A stretch of DNA of 64,000 nucleotides from Paenibacillus sp. ACRRY (GCF_022346995.1 NZ_JAKRNM010000003.1:186001-250000); one strand, 5' to 3'; positions 42,520-51,439 are shown, numbered from the stretch's first letter. Numbers and translations are program-made. The notes: generated by a model not told the origin, from the letters alone.

Positions 42520-43356
42520 TCACAGGCTTCTCTGCGCTCGGGTGGTAATCCGCCTTGTGGCCTTCGTATCGGACATCTGCAGCCAGGTGTTACAGACCTG
42601 GCGAACCCAATCCGGATTCGATTTGCTGGCATCATTCAACCAGTTGCTAACCGAATCCTGTACATATTTGTCCGGATCGGATTTCACCAGTTCCAGCAGG
42701 GGAAGAGCTAAGGCCGGGTTATCTTTAAGCATCTGAATATGCTTGGCCCATACGCCGCGGGGTCTAATAGATTCAATGGCGAAGCGTCTGATTCGCGGAT
42801 CAGGATCAGCTGTCCAGGGTAGAAGGTGCTCCAGGGCACGGGGTAACTCGTTTATGATCGGCTCACGTACAGCCATCCAGGCGATTTCGCGCACACCGAA
42901 GTGGGGATCTGCGGCAAAGGGACGGATCTGCGCCAGCCTTTCAATTAAAGACAATCGAGAATCCAGACCAATCATGTAAGCTGCCCAGCAGCGAACGCTG
43001 TCTGAACGATGCTGGGCAATGGAATAGAAAAGTTGGGTCCGATATTCAGTATCCTTGTGCTCCATGAGGGCAAGCCAAGCAAGAGCTATAACCGGAATGA
43101 TCTTCATAATTCGATGCTCATTCAACTTCTGTAACTGTTGAATGGTTTCACGGGTATCCTCAATCATTTCCCAATCATGGATGACTTGCTGGAATAGAAG
43201 GATGTGATTGACTGCGAGCCATTCCGTGAGGTTGACGGATTCGATCTGTCCAGATTGGAGAAGGTTGCGAACATGCTCTGGAATATCCGCCGATTTGCGA
43301 GCACCTTTACGTAGAAGAATATCTTCGGGGATCGTTGCGTGTGCCTTTGCTTGCAT
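42520..43356 (-). CDS. DNA alkylation repair protein, AlkC/YhaZ-like HEAT-repeat glycosylase
   Basis: A protein of 278 residues made of HEAT-like helical pairs. Landmarks: RIMKIIPVIALAWLAL, CWAAYMIGLDSRLSLIERLA, ADPHFGVREIAWMAVRE, WTADPDPRIRRFAIESIRPR and LVKSDPDKYVQDSVSNWLND. These agree with AlkC (COG4335; B. subtilis YhaZ), which removes N3- and N7-alkylated bases from DNA. The R-R-F-A-x-E-x-x-R-P-R-G-x-W segment is the best family signature. The start follows GGAGGAG. A TGTAA-N6-TTACA palindrome lies 65-80 bases upstream, overlapping the end of the Crp-family gene on the same strand, so control by that regulator is possible. Confidence 0.78.
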   Translation of the reverse strand: MQAKAHATIPEDILLRKGARKSADIPEHVRNLLQSGQIESVNLTEWLAVNHILLFQQVIHDWEMIEDTRETIQQLQKLNEHRIMKIIPVIALAWLALMEHKDTEYRTQLFYSIAQHRSDSVRCWAAYMIGLDSRLSLIERLAQIRPFAADPHFGVREIAWMAVREPIINELPRALEHLLPWTADPDPRIRRFAIESIRPRGVWAKHIQMLKDNPALALPLLELVKSDPDKYVQDSVSNWLNDASKSNPDWVRQVCNTWLQMSDTKATRRITTRAQRSL

Positions 43357-43419
43357 GACTAAGCTCCTCCTTGTATACGTGTCCTATACGTACACGATAC
43401 AGAAAGCAGCGGGCTGGAG

Positions 43420-43437
43420 ATGTAATGCATCTTACAT
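43420..43437. promoter_or_regulatory. TGTAA-N6-TTACA palindrome, candidate Crp-family site
   Basis: ATGTAA-TGCATC-TTACAT is a perfect 6+6+6 palindrome of the size and form bound by Crp/Fnr regulators. It spans the stop codon of the Crp-family gene and lies directly upstream of the alkC-like gene. Confidence 0.6.
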
Positions 43438-44127
43438 GTGGACAGACGGGTCGGGCATGGTGGTCATTTCATCCCGATGCAGGGATACAGACTTGAAGCC
43501 AGTACGGATCCTCCCTGCTCTTGAGAGCTCCTGCAGTGCAACAGTAACCGATTCCCGGCTTGCCCCTACCATCCAGGCAATTTCCTGATGGGTCAGTGCC
43601 AGATGGATTCGGAAGTAATTCTCTTCTTCAGTCGATCCCATCTGGGTGGCTAGTCGTAAGAGAGTGTGCATAATTTTGTCATGGAGATTACCGAGTGCCA
43701 GCTTCTGCGTTAGCTCACTCATGCTTCTAATCCGCTCGCTCAGCACCTTCATCATGTTCATCATGAATGCGGGATGTTCAAGCAGGAACTGGTCAAAACG
43801 CTGGCGGTTCATCAGGCAAATGTCGGATTCCTCCATCGTTTCGATATACATCGCACGTGTACCAAGCGAGATACCGTCCATTTCTCCAAACACGTTGCCT
43901 TCTTTCAGAATATCGAGTGTGAACTGCTTTCCTTCTGAATTTAGCGTATAGAGACGGATGGCACCCCTTTTCACAAAATAAAAGCCTTCGCCAAATGTAT
44001 CAGGGGTCTGGATCAATGTATTTTTGGACAGGGTGGTGATGGATGTCATGCTGTCCATTTCTGCAAGATCCGCTTCGGACAGACTGGACATCAGATTAAA
44101 CTGGGATAAATACAGCATGTTGTTCAT
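43432..44127 (-). CDS. Crp/Fnr-family transcriptional regulator
   Basis: A protein of about 231 residues. The ATG at 44127 lies 6 bases after GGAGGAG; the frame is open further upstream. Residues 30-115 are a cyclic-nucleotide-binding-like barrel (GFYFVKRGAIRLYTLNSEGK, EGNVFGEMDGISLGTRAMYI), followed by a dimerisation helix and a winged helix-turn-helix (LTHQEIAWMVGASRESVTVA). The Fe-S cysteines of true Fnr are absent (one Cys only, in DICLMNRQ), so it does not sense oxygen in that way. cAMP-ligand Arg/Ser positions are not obvious. The TGTAA-N6-TTACA palindrome at its 3' end suggests that it controls alkC. Confidence 0.88.
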   Translation of the reverse strand: MNNMLYLSQFNLMSSLSEADLAEMDSMTSITTLSKNTLIQTPDTFGEGFYFVKRGAIRLYTLNSEGKQFTLDILKEGNVFGEMDGISLGTRAMYIETMEESDICLMNRQRFDQFLLEHPAFMMNMMKVLSERIRSMSELTQKLALGNLHDKIMHTLLRLATQMGSTEEENYFRIHLALTHQEIAWMVGASRESVTVALQELSRAGRIRTGFKSVSLHRDEMTTMPDPSVHM

Positions 44128-44252
44128 GCGACTCTCCTCCATATCGATAAACGGATAAAAAAAGAAGAACCCATACATTCACAGGGTTCTCTTGCAGTAG
44201 GACTTCCTCATCGGGAAGATCTCCTGATTATAAATAATAAAATGAAATCGTA

Positions 44253-44771
44253 TTATAGCAATTTCTTTAATTGGGAGACGCGTCCTTGGCTAATACCAAG
44301 CTTTTCCGCAATCTGCTGCTGAGCCAAACCAGGATTCTGTTCAACAATTTCTTTCATCTGTTGCAGCATGCGAGCCGTCTTGGGCCGCAGGTCAGGATAC
44401 TCAGTGCTGGCAGGTACAGTTCCCTCATCCCATGTGGGAGACGAGACTTTGGCGGAATCGGAAGCAGGACGCTCCACGGCTGCAGGAGCCTGTTTGTTCT
44501 GAGGAACGAACCATTCGGGAGTGTCATCCGGGTGTTTTAATTGAACAGCACACGTCCGGCAGATGAATTGCTCTTTGAAATACATATCCGTATCCATATC
44601 ACCGCAAAACACACACAATGTTGATTTGTACTTTCTCAAAATCAACTCTTTCCCTTCAATGAAAAACTCAAGCGGATCGCCGATATGGATTTCCATCGTA
44701 TCCCGCATTTCTTTGGGAAGGACAATTCGTCCAAGGCGGTCCAGAGATCTCTTCATTCCGGTTCTTTTCAT
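44253..44771 (-). CDS. AbrB/SpoVT-type regulator with zinc-finger and C-terminal HTH
   Basis: A protein of 172 residues with three parts. Residues 1-50 are an AbrB-like swapped-hairpin DNA-binding domain (MKRSLDRLGRIVLPKEMRDT, then IGDPLEFFIEGKELILRKY). Residues 52-80 contain CVFCGD and, 20 residues on, CRTCAV: two CxxC pairs that should bind zinc. After a polar linker (85-130), residues 135-172 form a second helix-turn-helix (NPGLAQQQIAEKLGISQGRV). B. subtilis AbrB has about 94 residues and neither extra module. A single polypeptide with two DNA-binding domains could bridge two sites. The start follows GGGGGAG. Confidence 0.75.
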   Translation of the reverse strand: MKRTGMKRSLDRLGRIVLPKEMRDTMEIHIGDPLEFFIEGKELILRKYKSTLCVFCGDMDTDMYFKEQFICRTCAVQLKHPDDTPEWFVPQNKQAPAAVERPASDSAKVSSPTWDEGTVPASTEYPDLRPKTARMLQQMKEIVEQNPGLAQQQIAEKLGISQGRVSQLKKLL

Positions 44772-44876
44772 CGCATCTCCCCCGCAATATTCGCTTATAA
44801 AACATGTCCTTATTGTAAGGAAGAAAGGGCTTTAATACAACAATAATATTTCAAATAATAGGGACAATTCTATCTA

Positions 44877-45557
44877 TTATGGGAAAATAAGTTTAGAAAG
44901 AATGGGTGCCACCGCCAGAGTGAACAATGCAGCGAGTACCATGGAGATACTGGAGATGGTTCCTGTCAGGGAACTGAGCTCAAAAGCTTTGGAGGTCCCT
45001 GTGCCGTGGGCACCCGTTCCGAGCAGGGTTCCGCGGGCAATTTCTCCATCAATGCGGAGCATTTTAACGATAGAAGGACCCATGATCGCACCAAGCAAAC
45101 CGGTCATGATGACAAATACTGCCGTAACTGCCGGGATACCCCCAATGGTAGCCGAGACATTCATGGCAATCGGAGTCGTAATGGAGCGCGGAATCAGGCT
45201 GTGAATCAGCCCGGAGTCCAGCTGGAGCCATTTGGCGAGCAGGGCTGACGAGAGTACGGCAACCACCGATCCGGTCATGACACTGAAGACAATCTCGGAT
45301 ATATGCTTTTTGAGCACATGGAAAAAGGTATACAGCGGTACAGCAAAAGCTACCGTAGCCGGTTGAAGCAGAAGGCTCAGCCATTTGCCGCCGCTGCTGT
45401 AAGCTGCATAATCCGTTCCGGTCGCAAGCAGCACGCCAACGACAAGCAAGGGCGTGATCAGCAGTGGAGACAGATACACCTTGGGCAATTGGCGATACAT
45501 GCGTTTGGCAATCAAGTAAATACCGACAGTTAACAACAAGCAGAGAAATCCAATCAT
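44877..45557 (-). CDS. cidB: CidB/LrgB-family membrane protein
   Basis: A protein of 226 residues with about six membrane helices. LrgB marks include PLLITPLLVVGVLLATGTDY, LLQPATVAFAVPLYTFFHVL, RSITTPIAMNVSATIGGIPA and the conserved GTGAHGTGTSKAFELSSL. CidB/LrgB works with CidA/LrgA in holin-like permeability control, autolysis or, as shown in Bacillus, pyruvate transport. Its ATG overlaps the cidA stop (ATGA). It lies opposite a LysR gene that resembles CidR, so the arrangement matches the B. subtilis ywbH-ywbG/ywbI locus. Confidence 0.88.
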   Translation of the reverse strand: MIGFLCLLLTVGIYLIAKRMYRQLPKVYLSPLLITPLLVVGVLLATGTDYAAYSSGGKWLSLLLQPATVAFAVPLYTFFHVLKKHISEIVFSVMTGSVVAVLSSALLAKWLQLDSGLIHSLIPRSITTPIAMNVSATIGGIPAVTAVFVIMTGLLGAIMGPSIVKMLRIDGEIARGTLLGTGAHGTGTSKAFELSSLTGTISSISMVLAALFTLAVAPILSKLIFP

Positions 45558-45925
45558 CCGGTGTGACGCTCCTTTCGTTTGGCGATTCGTGTAGCAACCA
45601 GGCCGGTGCAGGCCATAACCAGAAATGTACTCAGCAGGACGATGAACAGAATCTGCAGTCCATCATGTTCAAGCATGGGCATGTAGTTCATGATGCCAAC
45701 GGCTGAGGGGATGAAGAAAAGCAGCAGTTCTCCAAGCAGCCATGCAGCACCGACTTCTATCCAGCGCAGCTTCACAACCCGCGTCTGAAGCAAAATAAAC
45801 AGCACAACCATACCAAGTATCGAACCCGGCACAGGCAAATGGAGAGCACGGGCCAACTGGTCCATGAGCAGTGAAAAGACCATGAGGAGAGCAACCTGCA
45901 GTACACCAAGTCCCCATTTTTTCAC
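45554..45925 (-). CDS. cidA: CidA/LrgA-family holin-like protein
   Basis: A protein of 123 residues with four membrane helices and a positively charged tail (RIAKRKERHTG). The family pattern LHLPVPGSILGMVVLFILL followed by LRWIEVGAAWLLGELLLFF and IPSAVGIMNYM is complete. It starts after GGAGGG, directly opposite cidR, and is followed by cidB with a 4-base overlap, so both are one operon. A LysR-type site in the intergenic region is expected to activate it in response to a metabolite such as acetate or pyruvate, by analogy with staphylococcal cid. Confidence 0.88.
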   Translation of the reverse strand: MKKWGLGVLQVALLMVFSLLMDQLARALHLPVPGSILGMVVLFILLQTRVVKLRWIEVGAAWLLGELLLFFIPSAVGIMNYMPMLEHDGLQILFIVLLSTFLVMACTGLVATRIAKRKERHTG

Positions 45926-46013
45926 TTCAATCCCTCCTTATATAATCAACGTGATTGATTTTCGTTTATGAAAATGAATGGAAACATACTTTCTTGTTAC
46001 AAATTTTACATCG

Positions 46014-46047
46014 CATTCTTTCATGAGTAAAATGCATATTAAGAATG
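46014..46047. promoter_or_regulatory. Inverted repeat in the cidA-cidR intergenic region
   Basis: CATTCTT (46014-46020) and AAGAATG (46041-46047) are inverted copies 20 bases apart between the divergent cidA and cidR genes. This is a plausible LysR-type binding region, but the spacing is longer than the usual T-N11-A core. Confidence 0.4.
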
Positions 46048-46088
46048 TTTTCTATTCCATTTATCTATGAGAGGCTAGGAATCAGACG

Positions 46089-46982
46089 ATGGATATCCGC
46101 CATTTGCAATATTTTCTGGAAGTCGCCCGTCAGCAGAGTTTTACCAAGGCAGCCGAGGTGCTGTTTATCACGCAGCCAACCATCAGCAAAACTGTTAAAA
46201 GCCTTGAAGATGAGCTGGGGGTGACGCTGCTGGATCGGTACGGCAAGAAAGTCGAATTGACCGATGCAGGGCATGTTTTCTTTAGGCAGGCACTGGAAAT
46301 TGAAAAATCGTTTCGCAGCTTGTCGTCCGAACTCGACGATCTGATGAACCTGAAGAAGGGACATCTGCGCATCGGACTGCCGCCCATGGTGGGCTCGAGC
46401 TTTTTTCCCATGATCATCGGTGAATTTCATAAGGCCTACCCGCAAGTGAGCATTCAACTGTTTGAGGATGGTGCGAAAAAAGTAGAAGCCGATGTCATCA
46501 GTGGTGCACTGGATATTGGCGTGGCTGTTCTGCCGACGGTGGATGAGCTGGTGGATCATTTTGTGTTCGTGAAAGAAAAGCTGAATCTGCTCGTTCATCC
46601 ATCGCATCCGCTAGCGGACAAAGAATCGGTTGCCCTGAGTGAGCTGGAGCATGATGCCTTTGTGCTGTTCAGGGAGGATTTTGCCCTGCATGATCGGATC
46701 ATTGCTGCCTGTCAGCATGTAGGATTCCAGCCGAGGGTTGTCTATGAGAGTTCCCAGTGGGATTTGCTCAGTGCAATGGTCGCAGCCAATCTGGGTGTGG
46801 CATTACTCCCCGAGACCATCTGCCGTGAAGTGGATCATATGCGTGTACGCATTATGCCGGTTGTGGAACCCGTGATTCCTTGGCAGCTCGGCATGATCTG
46901 GCGCAAGGACCGATATCTTTCTTTTGCCACACGGGAATGGATCGGTTTCACCAAGGCGATGTTGAGCGAAGAAAGGAAATAG
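46089..46982 (+). CDS. cidR: LysR-family regulator, CidR type
   Basis: A protein of 297 residues, standard LysR size. The N-terminal winged helix is intact (MDIRHLQYFLEVARQQSF, AAEVLFITQPTISKTVKSLE), followed by a linker helix and a substrate-binding domain (LRIGLPPMVGSSFFPMIIGE, VISGALDIGVAVLP, LGVALLPETICREV). LysR proteins activate divergent genes; here the target is cidAB. The start follows GAGAGGC. The pairing with cidAB is the main reason for the CidR name; sequence alone would only say LysR. Confidence 0.82.
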   Translation: MDIRHLQYFLEVARQQSFTKAAEVLFITQPTISKTVKSLEDELGVTLLDRYGKKVELTDAGHVFFRQALEIEKSFRSLSSELDDLMNLKKGHLRIGLPPMVGSSFFPMIIGEFHKAYPQVSIQLFEDGAKKVEADVISGALDIGVAVLPTVDELVDHFVFVKEKLNLLVHPSHPLADKESVALSELEHDAFVLFREDFALHDRIIAACQHVGFQPRVVYESSQWDLLSAMVAANLGVALLPETICREVDHMRVRIMPVVEPVIPWQLGMIWRKDRYLSFATREWIGFTKAMLSEERK

Positions 46983-47039
46983 AAATTACTTCATTTCGTT
47001 GATACAATGAGAGCAGAATAATGATGGAGGTGGAGAAAC

Positions 47040-47897
47040 ATGAAATTGCGGGTATCCGCTGTACAGTACCAATTGCAAACCATCAGCTCCTTTGAGCAGT
47101 TCGCTGCTCAAGCCGAGCATTACATACGGACAGCCGACGAATTCGGAACTGAATTTGTGCTGTTCCCTGAATTTTTTACAACTCAGCTCATGTCCATTGG
47201 AGACGATAAGGGCAACGCGCTGACCATTGAGGACTTGCCAGATTTTACGGAGCAGTATGAACAGCTGTTTACATCCCTGGCTTCGAAGTACAACATGCAC
47301 CTGATCGGGGGAACTCATGTCATCCGGCGTGAAGGGAAATTGTATAATACCGCCCACATGTTCTATCCGGATGGCCGTATTGCACGCCAGGCCAAAATCC
47401 ATATTACACCGACCGAAGTACAGGAATGGAACATGGCACCGGGCGATGGCCTTGAAGTATTCGACACGGATAAAGGCAGAATTGCGATGCTGACCTGTTA
47501 CGATATTGAGTTCCCGGAAATTGTGCGTATGGCAAAAGCCAAAGGAGCTGACGTCATCTTCTGTCCTTCCTGCACGGATGACCGGCACGGATTCTACCGG
47601 GTGCGCTATACAAGTCATGCCCGCGCGGTAGAGAATCAGGTTTATGTTGTACTGACCGGAACGGTGGGCAATCTGCCGACAGTGGACTTCATGCGTGCCA
47701 ACTACGGACAGGCTGCCATCATTACGCCGAATGATGTCCCATTCCCGCCGCGCGGCATTCTGGCCGAAGGTGAGATTAACGATGATATGATCGTAACGGC
47801 TGATCTGGATCTGGATTTGCTCTACGAAGTACGTGAGCGCGGATCTGTAACGACCTGGCGCGACCGCCGCACCGATCTATACACAGACTGGGAGTAG
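47040..47897 (+). CDS. Carbon-nitrogen hydrolase (nitrilase superfamily)
   Basis: A cytoplasmic amidase-like enzyme of 285 residues. The catalytic triad is visible: Glu in LFPEFFTTQL near residue 44, Lys in RQAKIHITPTEV near 120 and Cys in LTCYDIEFPEIV near 154. Substrates of the family include omega-amides and N-carbamoyl compounds; the real one is unknown. GGAGGTGG precedes the ATG. A GNAT gene follows 50 bases later. In B. subtilis YhcX these two activities are fused, GNAT first, whereas here they are separate genes in the opposite order. Confidence 0.85.
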   Translation: MKLRVSAVQYQLQTISSFEQFAAQAEHYIRTADEFGTEFVLFPEFFTTQLMSIGDDKGNALTIEDLPDFTEQYEQLFTSLASKYNMHLIGGTHVIRREGKLYNTAHMFYPDGRIARQAKIHITPTEVQEWNMAPGDGLEVFDTDKGRIAMLTCYDIEFPEIVRMAKAKGADVIFCPSCTDDRHGFYRVRYTSHARAVENQVYVVLTGTVGNLPTVDFMRANYGQAAIITPNDVPFPPRGILAEGEINDDMIVTADLDLDLLYEVRERGSVTTWRDRRTDLYTDWE

Positions 47898-47947
47898 TCT
47901 GAGGCTTAACTACCCTTATTGCCTGTTGGGAGGAGGAGATTATCAGC

Positions 47948-48625
47948 ATGTATCAAAAAGAGATGTTGATTACCGGTCCGGATAAGCACGGTAAACCCGT
48001 AAAAGCTATCGTCCGTACGTATCAGGAGGCTGACTTCGATGAACTGATTCGCATCCAGGCCGAGAGCTTTCCTCCGCCTTATCCGGAAGAGCTGCTCTGG
48101 AACCATGAGCAGCTTGCCAGTCATGTAGCCAATTACCCGGATGGGGCCATCTGCATTGAGGTAGATGGTGAGCTGGCGGGATCGATGACCTCGCTGCGCA
48201 TGCAATGGGATCCTTCACATCCGGCAAGCCACACGTGGGTTGAAGTGACCGATGACGGGTATATTCGCAATCATCAGCCGGATGGCAACACGCTCTACAT
48301 TGTTGATCTCTGCGTGCGTCCGAAATTTCGCAAGTGGGGACTGGCACAGCTCATGATGCAGGCCATGTATCACCTAGTCATTGCACAGGGGCTCGACCGG
48401 CTGCTCGGTGCCGGAAGAATGCCTGGGTACCATCTGGTGGCAGATGAAATGACGGCTGAATCGTACCTGGAGCAGGTAGTATCCGGTGAGAAACACGATC
48501 CGGTAATCTCATTCCTGCTGCGCTGCGGGCGTATGCCAGTGGGCGTGGCGACGGATTATCTGGATGATGAGGAGTCCTGCAACTATGCAGCCCTTATGGA
48601 ATGGCGCAATCCGTTCAAGACATAA
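47948..48625 (+). CDS. GNAT-family acetyltransferase, partner of nitrilase
   Basis: A protein of 225 residues. The acetyl-CoA-binding core is LYIVDLCVRPKFRKWGLAQL near residue 118 (motif A, R-x-x-G-x-A here K-W-G-L), preceded by a strand that lies next to the substrate (GAICIEVDGELAGSMTS). The start RTYQEADFDELIRIQAESF is the usual first helix. Its size plus that of the nitrilase (225 + 285) is close to the 513 residues of fused YhcX. GGAGGAGA precedes the ATG. Together with the next gene it forms a three-gene unit. Confidence 0.82.
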   Translation: MYQKEMLITGPDKHGKPVKAIVRTYQEADFDELIRIQAESFPPPYPEELLWNHEQLASHVANYPDGAICIEVDGELAGSMTSLRMQWDPSHPASHTWVEVTDDGYIRNHQPDGNTLYIVDLCVRPKFRKWGLAQLMMQAMYHLVIAQGLDRLLGAGRMPGYHLVADEMTAESYLEQVVSGEKHDPVISFLLRCGRMPVGVATDYLDDEESCNYAALMEWRNPFKT

Positions 48626-48656
48626 TGCACATTTATCATAGGAGGTAGATGAATCC

Positions 48657-49328
48657 ATGGAATTTACACGAATCACTTCAATTAATGATCCTTTGTTTGC
48701 CCAAATGCACAAGCTGATGCAGGAGATTTTCCCGCCTGAGGAAGTGCTGGACTTTCCGCTGTGGCAGGAACCGCTGGAAGACCCCGGCATTCGCGTATTT
48801 GTGGCTGTGCATGAAGGGAACGTTGTGGGAGCGACTGAATACCGCTATTACGAAGACTGGAATGTGGCCATGACAGATTTTACGATCATTGGCCGCGAAG
48901 GTTTGGGCATTGGCAGTTTCCTTGCCAACCATCGGAAACGTGACCTGCAGCAGCTTGCCGCGGCAAACGGCAAGGAACTATTCGGCATGTTCGCCGAGAT
49001 CTATAACCCGTATCTTAGCCAGGATCATGAATTTGGCGGCATCAAGCCCATGGATCCGTATGTGCGGCGCGAAGTGCTGTCCCATCTCGGATATCAACGA
49101 CTGGATTTCCCATATGTTCATCCTTCCTGGCAAGGGGATGGAGAAGCGGTAGGTGGACTTGATCTTTGCTTCATGCCAGGCAATGAGGAGCAGGCGGAAC
49201 TGCCAGCCAGCCTGGTGGCGGATTTCCTGAATCGTTATTATGCTGTGCTGACGAATAAACCGCAGGAATGGCTTGCCATGGTAGATCAGCTGAAAGCTCG
49301 CACTTCGGTGCCGCTGCTGCCTTTGTAA
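48657..49328 (+). CDS. Second GNAT-family acetyltransferase
   Basis: A protein of 223 residues with a GNAT fold: INDPLFAQMHKLMQEIFPPE as first helix, IRVFVAVHEGNVVGATEYRY, then MTDFTIIGREGLGIGSFLAN as the pyrophosphate-binding region. It is only distantly related to the GNAT upstream. The C-terminal half (DHEFGGIKPMDPYVRREVLS, HPSWQGDGEAVGGLDLCFMP) is longer than in the smallest GNATs. GGAGGTAG precedes the ATG. It is the last gene before a strong terminator and probably belongs to the nitrilase-GNAT operon. The acceptor is unknown. Confidence 0.8.
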   Translation: MEFTRITSINDPLFAQMHKLMQEIFPPEEVLDFPLWQEPLEDPGIRVFVAVHEGNVVGATEYRYYEDWNVAMTDFTIIGREGLGIGSFLANHRKRDLQQLAAANGKELFGMFAEIYNPYLSQDHEFGGIKPMDPYVRREVLSHLGYQRLDFPYVHPSWQGDGEAVGGLDLCFMPGNEEQAELPASLVADFLNRYYAVLTNKPQEWLAMVDQLKARTSVPLLPL

Positions 49329-49387
49329 TTACGAATTTGAATATGAATATACAGCATGACACAGCCTGCGAACGGCTGGAAATGAAT

Positions 49388-49432
49388 AAAGCCCCTGAAA
49401 CAGGATTCCATTCCTGTTTCAGGGGCTCTTTT
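49388..49432. terminator. Strong bidirectional terminator
   Basis: AGCCCCTGAAACAGG (49390-49404) pairs perfectly with CCTGTTTCAGGGGCT (49413-49427), followed by CTTTT. It separates the GNAT operon from the convergent LtaS-like gene. Confidence 0.92.
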
Positions 49433-49456
49433 AATAGATTGAATGATTGCTTTCAG

Positions 49457-51439
49457 CTACTTTTCTGTATTTCGGTCAGGCAATTGAGTCAAATAACTGT
49501 TGGACAAATGCATAAGATCCAAAGCGCGCTCGTACTCGTCCTTGGTAATGTAACCTGAGGAGGACACTGTGTCGTCATCCGTTGTGGCAGTTGCCGGAAC
49601 AGCATTCCCTTCCAATGACTCAGGTTTCGGTTCCGAAGGGTTTTCCACCTGCCTGATGTCCTGCCTTCCGGCATCGGCAAGCGAGTAATGGGTTCCGTCA
49701 CCATAACCGGTTTCCGGAATAAATAATGAGGCATCATTAAGCACGGAACCGGTAGGCAGATAATAGCGTTCCGGCAGCAGATTGCCTGACTCCCTCAGCA
49801 GATCCTGACCGAAGTACAGTTGATCCTGGAGAGATGCTCCTGTGAGTCCGGCTATCGTTGGCAGAATGTCCACCTGTCCACCGATCTGATCCAGCTGCTC
49901 TGCAGGCGTAACACCGGGAGCCGTCATGATGAGCGGAATGTTAATCATGTCCGCGGATGTATACTCCCGGCCGTAGATTTCCTTCATTAACTCTTTATCG
50001 TCCCGGTCCAGCGAATAGATGGGCAGGCCAAGGTGGTCTCCGTATACCACCAGCAGGCTGTTGTCCCATAGTCCGCGTTGCTTCAAACCATCGATGAATT
50101 GTCCCACTGCCTGATCGGCATAATGCTGGGATACCAGATAATCACCTGGCAGGGTGTCCGAGTACCGCTCCGGCAGCGTCAGACTAATCTTGCTCTCAGG
50201 CAAATGGTACGGGTGATGTGCTGACATGGAGATAATCTGTGCATAGAAGGGCGAGCCTTCTGCCTGCATCTCTTCCAATTTATCGAGCGTCTTGGAGTAC
50301 AGCACCTCATCCGATGCCGAGAAGGCAATGGAATCCTCTGTGCCAAAATAATCGATATCATAATATTGGTCAAAACCAAGCGCCTGGTAGAGCTGATCCC
50401 GATTCCAGAAACGAACATCGTTTGAATGGAAGGTAGCGGTCTGATACCCGTTTGCGGACAACAGCTTCGGGAGACTTGGCAAGGCTTTATCGGCATAGAC
50501 GGTAGATGCAGCTCCGTTTGGCGGCGTATAGAATGATGTATTGACAACAAACTCGGCATCCGATGTATTCCCCTGGCCTACCTGCTGATAGAAGTTCGGG
50601 AAATACAGGCTTTCCTGTGCAAGCTGGTTGAGATGTGGCGTGACTTCCTGGCCATCCACCTTCAGACCAATCAGGAAATTCTGAAATGATTCAAGCTGGA
50701 GGACAATCACATTTCGGCCTTTAGCTGCCCCCGAATCCACGATAGAATCCAGCGCTGTCGTTTGTTTGATCTGATCGATTCGATCCTGATCAATCTCATC
50801 AAGGGGAACAGGCTTGTCAGGCCGATCCGCCAGAATGGTATAAGCCTCGTAACCGAGGATTCCCATTTGTTCCGCTTGCGTGATTTCGCTCATGCTTGCC
50901 CGGTTCGGGTATATGTTCAGCATGCAGATTACCAGGGAAATCATCAGAATAACGGAGGCAACTCTGCGTCTGCTTCTGCGGTCCAGAGGTATCTTTCCGG
51001 GACGCTCGGTAACGCCGAGCTTGATCCGGCGCCGGATCAAGATGCCGCCAATAATCAGAATATCCGCAAAAATAAACAAGTAATACGGGTCCAGCAGGGA
51101 GAACATGCTGCTCTTTACCGACGTCACCTGATTCACCTGCGCGAGCGCATGATAATTGACGATGACCCCGTAATATTTGTAATACATAATGGCAGCGAAA
51201 AAAATGCCTGACAGCACCAGGTTCAGTGCAAGATAGGCCCACATCCGTCTTTTGGCTGCAAACCACTCAATCAGACAGAAGCAGATCCAGATCAGCGGCA
51301 GCTCAGTGAGCAAAGGTTTCCAGACCGGGATATCATCGAAAATGACGATCCAGGCCAGGGAGCTTTTGATAATCATGATCACGGTAAACAATATAAACGG
51401 TCCGCTTAGAAACCGGGTGAGTGAACTGCGTGACAACAT
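49457..51439 (-). CDS. LTA synthase family protein (LtaS-like sulfatase-fold)
   Basis: A membrane protein of about 660 residues with five N-terminal helices and an extracellular sulfatase-type domain from about residue 230. Catalytic marks: NVIVLQLESFQNFLIGLK with the metal-binding Glu, QVGQGNTSDAEFVVNTSFY with the nucleophile Thr in GNTSD, TFHSNDVRFWNRDQLYQALG and VVYGDHLGLP. LtaS enzymes polymerise glycerol-phosphate from phosphatidylglycerol into lipoteichoic acid. A polar tail of about 80 residues is unusual and may anchor or regulate. The ATG at 51439 lies behind GGAAGGCGG; a TTG 11 codons earlier is an alternative. Confidence 0.85.
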   Translation of the reverse strand: MLSRSSLTRFLSGPFILFTVIMIIKSSLAWIVIFDDIPVWKPLLTELPLIWICFCLIEWFAAKRRMWAYLALNLVLSGIFFAAIMYYKYYGVIVNYHALAQVNQVTSVKSSMFSLLDPYYLFIFADILIIGGILIRRRIKLGVTERPGKIPLDRRSRRRVASVILMISLVICMLNIYPNRASMSEITQAEQMGILGYEAYTILADRPDKPVPLDEIDQDRIDQIKQTTALDSIVDSGAAKGRNVIVLQLESFQNFLIGLKVDGQEVTPHLNQLAQESLYFPNFYQQVGQGNTSDAEFVVNTSFYTPPNGAASTVYADKALPSLPKLLSANGYQTATFHSNDVRFWNRDQLYQALGFDQYYDIDYFGTEDSIAFSASDEVLYSKTLDKLEEMQAEGSPFYAQIISMSAHHPYHLPESKISLTLPERYSDTLPGDYLVSQHYADQAVGQFIDGLKQRGLWDNSLLVVYGDHLGLPIYSLDRDDKELMKEIYGREYTSADMINIPLIMTAPGVTPAEQLDQIGGQVDILPTIAGLTGASLQDQLYFGQDLLRESGNLLPERYYLPTGSVLNDASLFIPETGYGDGTHYSLADAGRQDIRQVENPSEPKPESLEGNAVPATATTDDDTVSSSGYITKDEYERALDLMHLSNSYLTQLPDRNTEK

